A stretch of DNA of 5,908 bases from Patescibacteria group bacterium (lineage in GTDB: Bacteria; Patescibacteriota; Minisyncoccia; Moranbacterales; UBA1568), in contig JAUPUC010000092.1 of NCBI GenBank assembly GCA_030917745.1, positions 1 through 5,908 of the forward strand, given 5' to 3'. The position numbers were made by a program, and so were the translations under genes. Within the stretch, counting starts at the first letter, position 1; each line of letters starts with the position of its first letter. Below the pieces are notes generated by a model, which worked only from the letters and a program-made list of their open reading frames with translations, made no database searches and had not been told where the DNA came from. This document shows, piece by piece, positions 1 to 5,823 of this stretch.

Positions 1-1
1 G

Positions 2-919
2 ATGCGTTTACTGGACGAGGGTGCTAAGGGGTTGACACTGGAGAAGATGGGTTTATCAGGAAAGGCACTTGAGAGTGTTCATAGAGAAATCAAGAAACCA
101 AATGGCATGATTCTGGTCACCGGACCGACTGGTTCTGGGAAAACGACGACGCTGTATACTATTATGGATATTCTCAATACGGCTGAAGTTAATATCAGTA
201 CCGTAGAAGATCCGGTTGAGTATCGAATGCCACGGGTCAATCAAACGCAGATTAATCCAAAGGTAGGGATGACCTTTGCGGCAGGATTGCGTTCTCTTCT
301 GCGGCAGGATCCGGATATTATCATGGTTGGTGAGATTCGTGATGCCGAGACACTTGAGATTGCCTTGAATGCTGCTATGACTGGCCATCTTGTTCTTTCG
401 ACACTTCATACGAACTCTGCGGCAGCTGCTCTGCCTCGCATGTTGGATATGGGTGCCGAACCCTTCTTAATTGCTTCGACAGCAAACGTTATCGTCGCGC
501 AACGTCTTGTTCGGAAACTGTGTGTTGATTGCCGGAAATCATACCAGCTTGATGAGAAACAGGTGGCTTCGTTGGCGAGGAGTTATGATATTGATGCACT
601 TTTTGTGACCATGCAGAAGAATCCAGAAATTGCCAAGATTATCGGTAATGCAAAGAGCTTGAAGGACGCAACTTTTTATGCAATCGGAGGATGTGATCAG
701 TGTGGCGGAGAAGGTTATCGTGGTCGATTGGGTATTTATGAGGTACTGGAGATGGAAACGAATATTCGAAAGTTGGTGACACATGCTGCTACAAGCGAAG
801 AGATTGAGACGACAGCTCGAAAAGAAAATGGTATGTATACCATGGTAGAAGATGGATTTTTGAAAGCCGTGCAGGGGGTGACAACATTAGAAGAGATTAT
901 GCGTGTCACGAAGGAATAA
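2..919 (+). CDS. pilB: Type IV pilus assembly ATPase, PilB/GspE family (5'-truncated by window edge)
   Basis: Cytoplasmic hexameric ATPase of the secretion superfamily that powers pilin polymerisation. Counting from the ATG at 2, the visible part has Walker A GPTGSGKTTT (41-50), the Asp box STVEDPVEYR (66-75), Walker B DPDIIMVGEIRD (103-114), the His box TGHLVLSTLHTN (127-138), and a tetracysteine zinc motif CVDC (174-177) paired with CDQC (231-234). Full PilB/GspE proteins are about 500-580 residues, so roughly the N-terminal 200-270 are missing. The opening MRLLD matches the conserved internal 'VMRLLD' segment of the family, so the ATG at 2 is most likely an internal Met and the gene begins left of the window. 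The C-terminus is complete and is followed by a terminator. The tetracysteine and all boxes favour PilB/GspE over PilT. PilB against GspE cannot be settled without the neighbours. No pilT or pilC follows; the next gene is convergent. Confidence 0.93.
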   Translation: MRLLDEGAKGLTLEKMGLSGKALESVHREIKKPNGMILVTGPTGSGKTTTLYTIMDILNTAEVNISTVEDPVEYRMPRVNQTQINPKVGMTFAAGLRSLLRQDPDIIMVGEIRDAETLEIALNAAMTGHLVLSTLHTNSAAAALPRMLDMGAEPFLIASTANVIVAQRLVRKLCVDCRKSYQLDEKQVASLARSYDIDALFVTMQKNPEIAKIIGNAKSLKDATFYAIGGCDQCGGEGYRGRLGIYEVLEMETNIRKLVTHAATSEEIETTARKENGMYTMVEDGFLKAVQGVTTLEEIMRVTKE

Positions 920-945
920 GTGAAGAAAGAACAGCGTGTTTTCTC

Positions 946-979
946 AAAAATTCCCCTCAATGATGAGAGGAATTTTTTT
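946..979. terminator. Intrinsic terminator after pilB, possibly bidirectional
   Basis: Inverted repeat with arms 946-959 and 964-977 around the tetraloop ATGA (960-963). The arms match at 13 of 14 positions and the downstream side carries seven Ts (973-979). It starts 27 bases after the pilB stop. The single mismatch is C:A in the plus-strand transcript but a U:G wobble in the minus-strand transcript. That transcript also ends in a T run (the A tract at 946-950), so the element could also stop the convergent rel transcript, about 125 bases past the rel stop. Confidence 0.8.
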
Positions 980-1103
980 GAATACCTGTCCAGATTCTTA
1001 TGTCGAGATACGATCTGAAAATTTCGTGCAAAAACACTAACAAAAGAGCTTGTCTGTCACTGACTCTCGCGGGCTTGGAGATTCTGTGAAAGAGTGAAAG
1101 AAG

Positions 1104-2606
1104 TTATTCTTTTGTCCGGAACTCATTACGGAATTCACGACGGATATGTGATTTGGCGTTGGAGGTTTTCACGAAGTTGAGCCAGTCTCTTGAAGGGCGT
1201 TTTTTGTCTTTGACAGTCAGAATATCAACTACTTGGCCATTTTCGATTCGCGAATCGAGAGGGACCATCTTTCGGTCGACTTTTGCTCCGACCGCCCGGT
1301 GTCCGATTTCGCTGTGGATAGCGTAGGCAAAATCAATAGGGGTGGCATCTTCAGGAAGTTCAATAATATCGCCTTTTGGTGTGAAGGCAAAAATATGATT
1401 TTTAAAAAATTCGATCTTCAATCCTTGCATGAATTCTTCGTCATTGCGACCGATTTCCCTTTGCCACTCTTTGAGTTGATTGACCCAAGCGAGTTCTTTT
1501 GGAGGAGTTTTCCCGGGTGTAGCTCGATTTTTGAAGAAGAGGTTTCTCCAACCACGGCGTTCTTTTTCGGTGTATATCCAGTGAGCCGCAATACCATACT
1601 CTGACTCATCGTGCATTTTTTGGGTGCGGATTTGTACTTCCAGAATACGGCCTTCCGGACCAAAAATCGTTGTATGGAGTGATTGATACCCATTTGGTTT
1701 GGGGAGTGAAATATAGTCTTTGATGCGTCCAACCATGGGGCGATAGAGCTTATGGACGATACCGAGTGATTCATAGCAGTCGGCGATTTCTGGCACAATA
1801 ATACGAATCGCCACCAGGTCATAGACACGAGCGATATCCATGTCATGTTTTTTGAGTTTATGAAAGAGGCGATAGAGATGTTTGGTTCGCCCGTGAATAT
1901 TGAGAATGCGAACACCCTCTTTATCGAGCTCGGTTTTGAAGAGGGCTACAATTCTGGTGATATAGAGGTCTCCTTCTTTGAGATAGGTTTCCTGAAGTTT
2001 TTTTGTCAGAGCGTAGTTTTCGGGATCAAGATAGCGAAAACAGAGATCCTCGAGTTCGCCTTTGAGTTCTCCGATACCGAGTCGGTTTGCGATTTGGGCG
2101 TAGACTTCTATGGTTTCACGTGCGATACGCTCCTGTTTTTCTCGAGGGACATGCTCTAGTGTACGCATGTTGTGGAGACGATCAGCAAGCTTGATAATGA
2201 CGACTCGAATATCACGAGCCATGGCGAGAAACATTTTTCGGAGATTTTCTAAGTACAGCTCTTCTTTGGTCCCGCGTAATTTAATCTTTCCTAACTTCGT
2301 AATACCATCGACGAGGTAGGCGATTTCGCTTCCGAATTTTTTTTCGATTTCGGTGAGGGTCACTTCCGTATCCTCCGGAACATCATGTAATAGGCCGGCC
2401 GCGATGGTTCGCGCGTCCATACCGATTTCACGAAGGGTGAGACCGACCGAGAGGCAGTGGGTGACATACGGTTCACCGGAACGACGCTTCTGATTCTTGT
2501 GAGCTGTTTCGGCGAAAGTATAGGCTTCTGTAATCAGTTTTTCGTCCTCACTTGAGAAGGGAGTGCTGCCGGTGGTGAGAATATCCTTGAGAGTAGGAGT
2601 CGTCAT
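1104..2606 (-). CDS. rel: Rel/SpoT-type (p)ppGpp synthetase/hydrolase, short form (HD-synthetase-TGS)
   Basis: Makes and degrades the stringent-response alarmone (p)ppGpp from GTP/GDP and ATP in the cytoplasm. Numbered from the ATG at 2606 (500 residues): HD hydrolase domain about 20-180, with H50, the HD pair H74-D75, E78-D79 and DRLHNMRTL (142-150). The synthetase domain spans about 235-345, with YDLVAIRIIV (262-271), RIKD (294-297, the RxKD form of bifunctional enzymes, not the ExDD of RelA), PKPNGYQSLHTT (302-313) and EVQIRT (323-328). The TGS domain spans about 404-465, followed by the conserved PSRDWLNFVKTSNAKS. The protein then stops, without the zinc-finger/coiled-coil and ACT/RRM regions that bring typical Rel to about 700-750 residues. 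A TTG at 2657 would add 17 residues, but it lies upstream of the predicted transcription start, so the ATG is preferred. Both active sites look intact. It converges on pilB and diverges from the metal operon. Confidence 0.92.
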   Translation of the reverse strand: MTTPTLKDILTTGSTPFSSEDEKLITEAYTFAETAHKNQKRRSGEPYVTHCLSVGLTLREIGMDARTIAAGLLHDVPEDTEVTLTEIEKKFGSEIAYLVDGITKLGKIKLRGTKEELYLENLRKMFLAMARDIRVVIIKLADRLHNMRTLEHVPREKQERIARETIEVYAQIANRLGIGELKGELEDLCFRYLDPENYALTKKLQETYLKEGDLYITRIVALFKTELDKEGVRILNIHGRTKHLYRLFHKLKKHDMDIARVYDLVAIRIIVPEIADCYESLGIVHKLYRPMVGRIKDYISLPKPNGYQSLHTTIFGPEGRILEVQIRTQKMHDESEYGIAAHWIYTEKERRGWRNLFFKNRATPGKTPPKELAWVNQLKEWQREIGRNDEEFMQGLKIEFFKNHIFAFTPKGDIIELPEDATPIDFAYAIHSEIGHRAVGAKVDRKMVPLDSRIENGQVVDILTVKDKKRPSRDWLNFVKTSNAKSHIRREFRNEFRTKE

Positions 2607-2632
2607 ACAAGAAAATATTAATATCTTTTTGT

Positions 2633-2661
2633 AGTATAGCAGATTTGACAAATGCAACTAA
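2633..2661 (-). promoter_or_regulatory. Predicted rel promoter (extended -10)
   Basis: On the minus strand the sequence reads TGCTATACT (2641 down to 2633): a -10 hexamer TATACT, one mismatch from TATAAT, with an upstream TGN extended -10. The hexamer at 17-base spacing is the poor -35 TTAGTT (2661-2656), as often seen with extended -10 promoters. Transcription would start near 2626, giving a leader of about 20 bases before the ATG at 2606. No clear Shine-Dalgarno is seen in that leader. Confidence 0.6.
2643..2653. repeat. Short inverted repeat ATTTGACAAAT
   Basis: Perfect 5-1-5 palindrome overlapping the -35 (TTGACA) of the rightward promoter and the spacer of the rel promoter. Its centre (2648) is 12 bases from that of the larger palindrome at 2653-2667. 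It may be a second half of a tandem operator, or simply a by-product of the -35 sequence. Confidence 0.35.
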
Positions 2662-2674
2662 GTTGCGTTAAGAT
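2645..2674 (+). promoter_or_regulatory. Predicted promoter of the Fur-family regulator/znu operon
   Basis: A perfect -35 TTGACA (2645-2650), an 18-base spacer, and -10 TAAGAT (2669-2674, 4 of 6 to consensus). The predicted start is near 2681, giving a leader of about 58 bases before the ATG at 2739. The inverted repeat GCAACTAAGTTGC sits inside the spacer, a classic place for repression. Confidence 0.6.
2653..2667. promoter_or_regulatory. Probable Fur/Zur-type operator shared by two divergent promoters
   Basis: TGCAACT-A-AGTTGCG is a 7-1-7 inverted repeat in which the inner 13 bases (2654-2666, GCAACTAAGTTGC) are perfect. A 7-1-7 layout with a central A/T is the usual form of Fur-superfamily boxes, although the base sequence differs from the classic Fur, Zur and PerR consensus. 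It lies between -35 and -10 of the rightward promoter, just upstream of a Fur-family gene. It also covers about -28 to -40 of the rel promoter. Binding by the adjacent regulator is inferred, not shown. Confidence 0.55.
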
Positions 2675-2689
2675 GAAAGAAGTAATTTC

Positions 2690-2711
2690 GGAGGAGGAGT
2701 AGATGTATTGA
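2690..2711 (+). promoter_or_regulatory. Strong Shine-Dalgarno serving a two-codon upstream ORF (Met-Tyr-stop)
   Basis: GGAGGAGGAG (2690-2699) is by far the best ribosome-binding sequence in the window. It is ideally spaced from an ATG at 2703, which reads ATG TAT TGA and stops at once. The regulator's own ATG at 2739 is in the same frame, behind two further in-frame stops (TGA TAA, 2727-2732), and has only a poor A-rich leader. Ribosomes could load here and reinitiate 27 bases later, or the site may be a remnant of an older start. Confidence 0.45.
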
Positions 2712-2738
2712 AATTCAAGAGATATCTGATAAAAAAGT

Positions 2739-3161
2739 ATGCGTACGAAGGAAGCGTGTTTGCAGGAGCTCAAAACGAAAGGTATTCGTCTGACTCGCTC
2801 TCGAAAGGCGCTGATTAGTTTTCTGGTGGCTGCCCATGCTCCACGAGCGATACCGGAAATACAGACATCTTTTCAGAAGGAGGGGATTGTTTTTCATAAG
2901 ACAACGTTGTATCGAGAACTCGAGTTTCTTATAAATGAGGGTATAGTAAAAGAGGTCATTGTATCGGGAGAAAAGCGTTATTATGAGCTTGTCGGAGAAC
3001 ATCATCATCACACGGTATGTCTGAGTTGTGGAGATATTCGTGATATTGTTTTTCGAGAGAATCTACTGCCTATTGAGCAAGCTCTTTCTCAGGAGGACGG
3101 TTTTCAGGTACTTGAACACTCATTAGAATTTTTTGGACTTTGTCGTATGTGTAAGATATAA
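2739..3161 (+). CDS. Fur-family metal-dependent repressor, probably zinc-responsive (Zur)
   Basis: 140 residues, a normal Fur-family length. The N-terminal winged helix includes IRLTRSRKALI (16-26), and the likely recognition helix is HKTTLYRELEFLINEGIV (53-70). The C-terminal dimerisation/metal domain has the His-rich HHHHTVCLSCGD (88-99) with CxxC at 94/97 and a second CxxC (135/138) at the extreme C-terminus. Together these form the usual structural Zn(Cys)4 site. H88-H91 and H127 are candidate sensory ligands. In this family the metal-loaded dimer binds palindromic operators and represses uptake genes. Assignment to zinc rests on context: it is the first gene of an operon with a ZnuA/AdcA-type importer, 11 bases ahead of it. 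Sequence alone does not exclude Fur, Mur or PerR. In-frame stops at 2727-2732 rule out a longer start. The ATG lacks a good Shine-Dalgarno. Autoregulation through the palindrome at 2653-2667 is likely. Confidence 0.88.
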   Translation: MRTKEACLQELKTKGIRLTRSRKALISFLVAAHAPRAIPEIQTSFQKEGIVFHKTTLYRELEFLINEGIVKEVIVSGEKRYYELVGEHHHHTVCLSCGDIRDIVFRENLLPIEQALSQEDGFQVLEHSLEFFGLCRMCKI

Positions 3162-3172
3162 GAGAAAAATAT

Positions 3173-4159
3173 ATGTCAAAGAGGATTCTTTGGGGATTTG
3201 CGGGTCTAGGAGTAGCTTTGGTTTGTTTAGTTTCTTTTTTTTCTTTTTGGCAGACAGATACACCTCAGACAGAAATAGCCGTACAAGAGCCGCTTCGGGT
3301 TGTGGCCTCTTTTTTTCCGTATGCTGAGTTTGCGCGAGGGGTAGCTGGAGGAGACGCTTCTATTACGACACTCGTTCCTTCCGGAGTGGAACCGCATGAC
3401 TTTGAGCCAACCCCTCGGGATATAGAAAAGCTATATCAAGCCGATGTGGTCATCATCAACGGAGCAGGTATCGATGCTTGGGCGGACAAACTTTCACCCG
3501 AACTCATCAAGCGAGGAGTACGTGTTGTTCGTATGTCCGATACATTAAATTTGCTGCCTGGCCAAGACGACGAACACCAGAATGAATCGCTCGTGGCACT
3601 TGAGGAGGACAAACATGAACATGATGAATCAGCTTTCGATCCCCATTTTTGGCTTGATCCGGTATTGGCAGAAATACAGGTGAATCGAATCAAAGAGGTA
3701 TTCAAAGAGGTTGATCCAGCGAATCAGGTGCAGTACGAAGCTCGGTGGGCAGTGACCATTCAGGAGCTCCGTTCTTTGGATCAAGAATATACATCTGGAC
3801 TGAGTCAGTGTCGTTTACGAAGTGTTGTCACTGCGCATGATGCCTTTACCTATCTGGCAAAAAGGTACACACTAGAAGTAATCTCGATTGCTGGACTTTC
3901 TCCAAATACTGAGCCATCACCAAAACGTCTGGTAGAGATAGCCAATGTGGTTCGGGAACGAAATATAGGATATATCTTTTTTGAAACGCTTTCGAGCCCC
4001 AAACTTTCTCAAACACTGGCTCGGGAGACGGGGGTTGAGACGCTGGTTTTTAATCCTATTGAGGGAGGAATGATGGATGAAAACGGAGTATCGGAAACTT
4101 ATTTCAGTCTGATGCGTCAAAATTTAAATCATTTACGAATTGCACTCGAATGTCTTTAG
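3173..4159 (+). CDS. znuA: Zinc (metal) ABC transporter substrate-binding protein, ZnuA/AdcA cluster
   Basis: Extracytoplasmic metal-binding protein of the cluster A-I (ZnuA/TroA/AdcA) family, 328 residues. One N-terminal hydrophobic segment (about 5-25, after MSKR) is a signal peptide or membrane anchor. The only cysteine there (C18, context ALVC) does not make a good lipobox, so lipid attachment is doubtful. The mature part begins near LRVVASFFPY (41-50). Expected ligands are H75 (GVEPHDFEP), H158 (DPHFWLDP), H222 (TAHDAF) and E297 (FNPIEGG). By motif position these correspond to the three His plus Glu described for AdcA-type zinc proteins. Between the first and second ligands is a short acidic, His-bearing loop (about 131-153: DDEH, DKHEHDE), typical of zinc-specific members and shorter than in many. 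The Shine-Dalgarno is weak. The gene follows the regulator by 11 bases and overlaps the ATPase gene by 10. Manganese specificity is possible but less likely given the loop and E297. Confidence 0.9.
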   Translation: MSKRILWGFAGLGVALVCLVSFFSFWQTDTPQTEIAVQEPLRVVASFFPYAEFARGVAGGDASITTLVPSGVEPHDFEPTPRDIEKLYQADVVIINGAGIDAWADKLSPELIKRGVRVVRMSDTLNLLPGQDDEHQNESLVALEEDKHEHDESAFDPHFWLDPVLAEIQVNRIKEVFKEVDPANQVQYEARWAVTIQELRSLDQEYTSGLSQCRLRSVVTAHDAFTYLAKRYTLEVISIAGLSPNTEPSPKRLVEIANVVRERNIGYIFFETLSSPKLSQTLARETGVETLVFNPIEGGMMDENGVSETYFSLMRQNLNHLRIALECL

Positions 4160-4905
4160 CTGATACGCCACTCATTACAGCGCGTGATATACATTTCCGG
4201 CATGGGGAAGAGTTTGTGTTGTCCGAGATATCCTTTCAGATTTTTTCGGGGGATTATGTGGGCGTGCTTGGGGCAAATGGAAGTGGTAAGACCACGCTGA
4301 TTAAGCTGATTGTCGGTCTACTGGAACCAACACAGGGTGATATTCAGTTGTTCGGGGATAATCCTCGTGTATTTCGAGGTTGGGATCAGGTTGGTTATGT
4401 ACCACAACATGTCTTTAAAAATGATCAAAATTTTCCCGCGACAGTCGAAGAAATTGTAGCGAGTGGCTTCGGTCGAGATGAACGTCGCCTCTCGTCTACT
4501 GATCAGCTTGTTTTCATGGAACAGGCACTGAATTCGGCTCGTGTGAAGCATGTGCGGCATCGGCGCAATGCGGAGCTCTCTGGCGGGGAGCCACAGAGAG
4601 CTTTTAACGCACGAGCACTCGCAACTCGGCCACAGCTGTTGATTCTTGATGAGCCCACTACGGGTATCGATCGGACATCTGAGCGGGAATTTTACGCATT
4701 ACTCAAACAACTGAATGATGCCGGTATGACGATTCTTCTTATCTCTCATGATTTGGATGCAATAGCTCGTGAAGTTAAACAGGTGATGTGCCTGAATCGG
4801 ACATTAGTATACTTCGGGGCTCCAGAGGGACTTCGTCATTCGAAGACACTTGACACTATGTATGGTGATGGGAAGCAAGTGCTTTTTCATGGACATGAGC
4901 ATTAA
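4150..4905 (+). CDS. znuC: Zinc (metal) ABC transporter ATP-binding protein, ZnuC type
   Basis: Cytoplasmic nucleotide-binding subunit, 251 residues, the normal length for metal importers. Walker A GANGSGKTT (41-49), Q-loop VPQH (84-87), signature LSGGEPQR (143-150), Walker B LLILDEP (163-169), D-loop TGID (171-174) and switch His in SHD (199-201) are all present, so it should be active. The signature has Glu-Pro where many relatives have Gln-Gln or Gln-Gln-Gln, and AFNARAL where Ile, Leu or Ala is more usual than Asn. The C-terminus ends in a short His cluster, HGHEH. The start ATG lies inside the last codons of znuA (10-base overlap), with no good Shine-Dalgarno of its own, so translation is probably coupled. 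The permease gene starts 14 bases downstream. Confidence 0.92.
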   Translation: MSLADTPLITARDIHFRHGEEFVLSEISFQIFSGDYVGVLGANGSGKTTLIKLIVGLLEPTQGDIQLFGDNPRVFRGWDQVGYVPQHVFKNDQNFPATVEEIVASGFGRDERRLSSTDQLVFMEQALNSARVKHVRHRRNAELSGGEPQRAFNARALATRPQLLILDEPTTGIDRTSEREFYALLKQLNDAGMTILLISHDLDAIAREVKQVMCLNRTLVYFGAPEGLRHSKTLDTMYGDGKQVLFHGHEH

Positions 4906-4919
4906 ATTTTTTGTGAGAT

Positions 4920-5734
4920 ATGGATATTTCGGCGTTTTGGCAATTTGATTTTCTTCGTCGAGCTCTTGAAGCCGGTTTGTTGATTGGAATAGTGGCACCG
5001 CTTCTCGGGATTTTTTTGGTGGTACGTCGTTATTCACTCTTTCGGACGCCTTGTCGCATGTGTCATTTCTTGGTGTTGCTTTGGCGCTTGTCTTAAAGAT
5101 TCCGATTTTTTTCGGAGTACTTTTTCTTTCTGTTGCAGCGGCACTCGGTATGGAGCGATTACGTTCGAGCGGAAAAATTTTAGGGGAATCAGTAGTAGCC
5201 TTAGTCTTATCGGGCAGTTTGGCCCTCGCGGTAGTGCTCCTCTCCTCGCTTCGTGGGCTTAATGTGAATATCATGAATTATCTCTTTGGGAGTCTTTCAA
5301 CGGTGACGCGTTTTGATTTGTTTATGCTCTGTATCATTGTGGTATTGGTACTGATATTCGTTGTACTTCGCTATCATCAACTGTTTCTCACAGCGCTAGA
5401 TGAGGATTTAGCTCGGGTATCTGGAGTACCAGTTTTGGCATTGAATGCTGCCTTTGCCTCTCTTGCAGCCGGTGTGGTGACGGCTTCCCTGCAAATTGTT
5501 GGTGCCCTTCTTATTGGAGCGCTCATGGTGATTCCTGTGTTGGCGGCACTTGAATTGAGACGTGGTTTTTTTGTAACTCTCCTGGTTGCTGAAGCAGTGT
5601 CTTTGCTCTCTGTAGTGATTGGGCTTTTGCTTTCCTACCAATTCAATCTGGCGAGTGGCGGGGCAATTGTTCTCGTTACACTGGGATTTTACCTCTTCTT
5701 TTTTTCCGCGCAGCGTTTGATGTTTCGGAGTTAA
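4920..5734 (+). pseudogene. znuB: Zinc (metal) ABC transporter permease, ZnuB type, split by a frameshift
   Basis: The true start is the ATG at 4920, 14 bases after znuC. Its frame encodes a family-typical N-terminus: the segment ALEAGLLIGIVAPLLGIFLV, then VRRYSLF ending at 5042. Beyond that the frame becomes nonsense (RTPCRMCHF) and stops at 5094-5096 (58 codons). From 5042 the -1 frame continues with SDALSHVSFLGVAL, the expected next segment of the family, and runs to the stop at 5732-5734. Adding one base at the TTT of 5040-5042 would give an intact 271-residue protein, the normal length. As written, the product is interrupted in the loop after the first membrane helix. It could be a sequencing or assembly error, a genuine mutation, or a -1 recoding site. 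No classical slippery heptamer is present. No frameshift is seen elsewhere in the operon, which makes general decay less likely. Confidence 0.82.
5051..5734 (+). CDS. Longest open piece of the ZnuB-type permease (C-terminal 227 residues)
   Basis: This is the part of the permease an automatic caller would report, starting at TTG 5051. That TTG is almost certainly an internal Leu codon (DA-L-SHVSF) of the split gene at 4920-5734: no Shine-Dalgarno precedes it and the first membrane helix would be lost. Hydrophobic segments lie at about 6-32, 47-66, 88-107, 126-165 (probably two helices), 173-196 and 202-220. LDEDLARVSGV (116-126) matches the conserved cytoplasmic loop that contacts the ATPase in this family. 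LIGALMVIPVLAA (154-166) is another family hallmark. The residues are well conserved in type and show no further stop or shift, which suggests the coding potential is still maintained. It would form the channel for metal delivered by ZnuA. Confidence 0.75.
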   Translation: MSHVSFLGVALALVLKIPIFFGVLFLSVAAALGMERLRSSGKILGESVVALVLSGSLALAVVLLSSLRGLNVNIMNYLFGSLSTVTRFDLFMLCIIVVLVLIFVVLRYHQLFLTALDEDLARVSGVPVLALNAAFASLAAGVVTASLQIVGALLIGALMVIPVLAALELRRGFFVTLLVAEAVSLLSVVIGLLLSYQFNLASGGAIVLVTLGFYLFFFSAQRLMFRS

Positions 5735-5823
5735 GGAAAACATTTATCGTGACTTTTGTAAGAGTCCTTGTTAGAGTGATGAAGATCCTTTTGTAGGTTT
5801 TCGAGTGAAAAAATTCTAGAATT

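Noticed and set aside
1233..1604. Open frames opposite or within rel (for example plus-strand 1233-1604 and 1845-2159, minus-strand 1418-1915)
   Set aside because: They lie wholly inside a well-conserved rel gene in other frames and show no recognisable domain.
2607..2657. Longer rel start at TTG 2657 (17 extra residues)
   Set aside because: The stretch overlaps the extended -10 promoter TGCTATACT, so it is probably not transcribed, and the extra residues are not family-like. The ATG at 2606 gives a normal N-terminus.
2708..2818. TTG-started short ORF overlapping the regulator start, placed behind the strong Shine-Dalgarno
   Set aside because: The ATG at 2703 is closer to the ideal spacing, the TTG is a weak start, and the peptide resembles nothing and lies mostly in a shifted frame of the regulator gene.
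3133..3162. Internal promoter for znuA (TTGGAC, 18 bases, TATAAG)
   Set aside because: Hexamers are plausible, but they lie in the coding end of the regulator and the start would fall about 4 bases before the znuA ATG. Operon transcription from 2645-2674 is sufficient.
5009..5020. T7 run at 5011-5017 as the site of the permease frameshift
   Set aside because: After the T run the first frame still encodes the family-like LVVRRYSLF, whereas the -1 frame there gives GGTSLFTL, which does not fit. The shift must lie at about 5040-5044.
5036..5046. Classical programmed -1 slippery heptamer in znuB
   Set aside because: The local sequence CTC TTT CGG does not allow both tRNAs to re-pair after a -1 slip (no X XXY YYZ pattern), so recoding is less likely than a lost base.
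4804..5274. Minus-strand open frame of 156 codons across the znuC-znuB junction
   Set aside because: Shadow of two recognised genes on the other strand, with low-complexity basic content and no family features.
5751..5766. Terminator after znuB
   Set aside because: GACTTT/AGAGTC gives only a six-pair stem with one wobble and no following T run.
5817..5822. TAGAAT as a -10 for the last gene
   Set aside because: It is immediately before the ATG at 5824 and has no recognisable -35 at 16-18 bases. It would only work with the second ATG at 5839.
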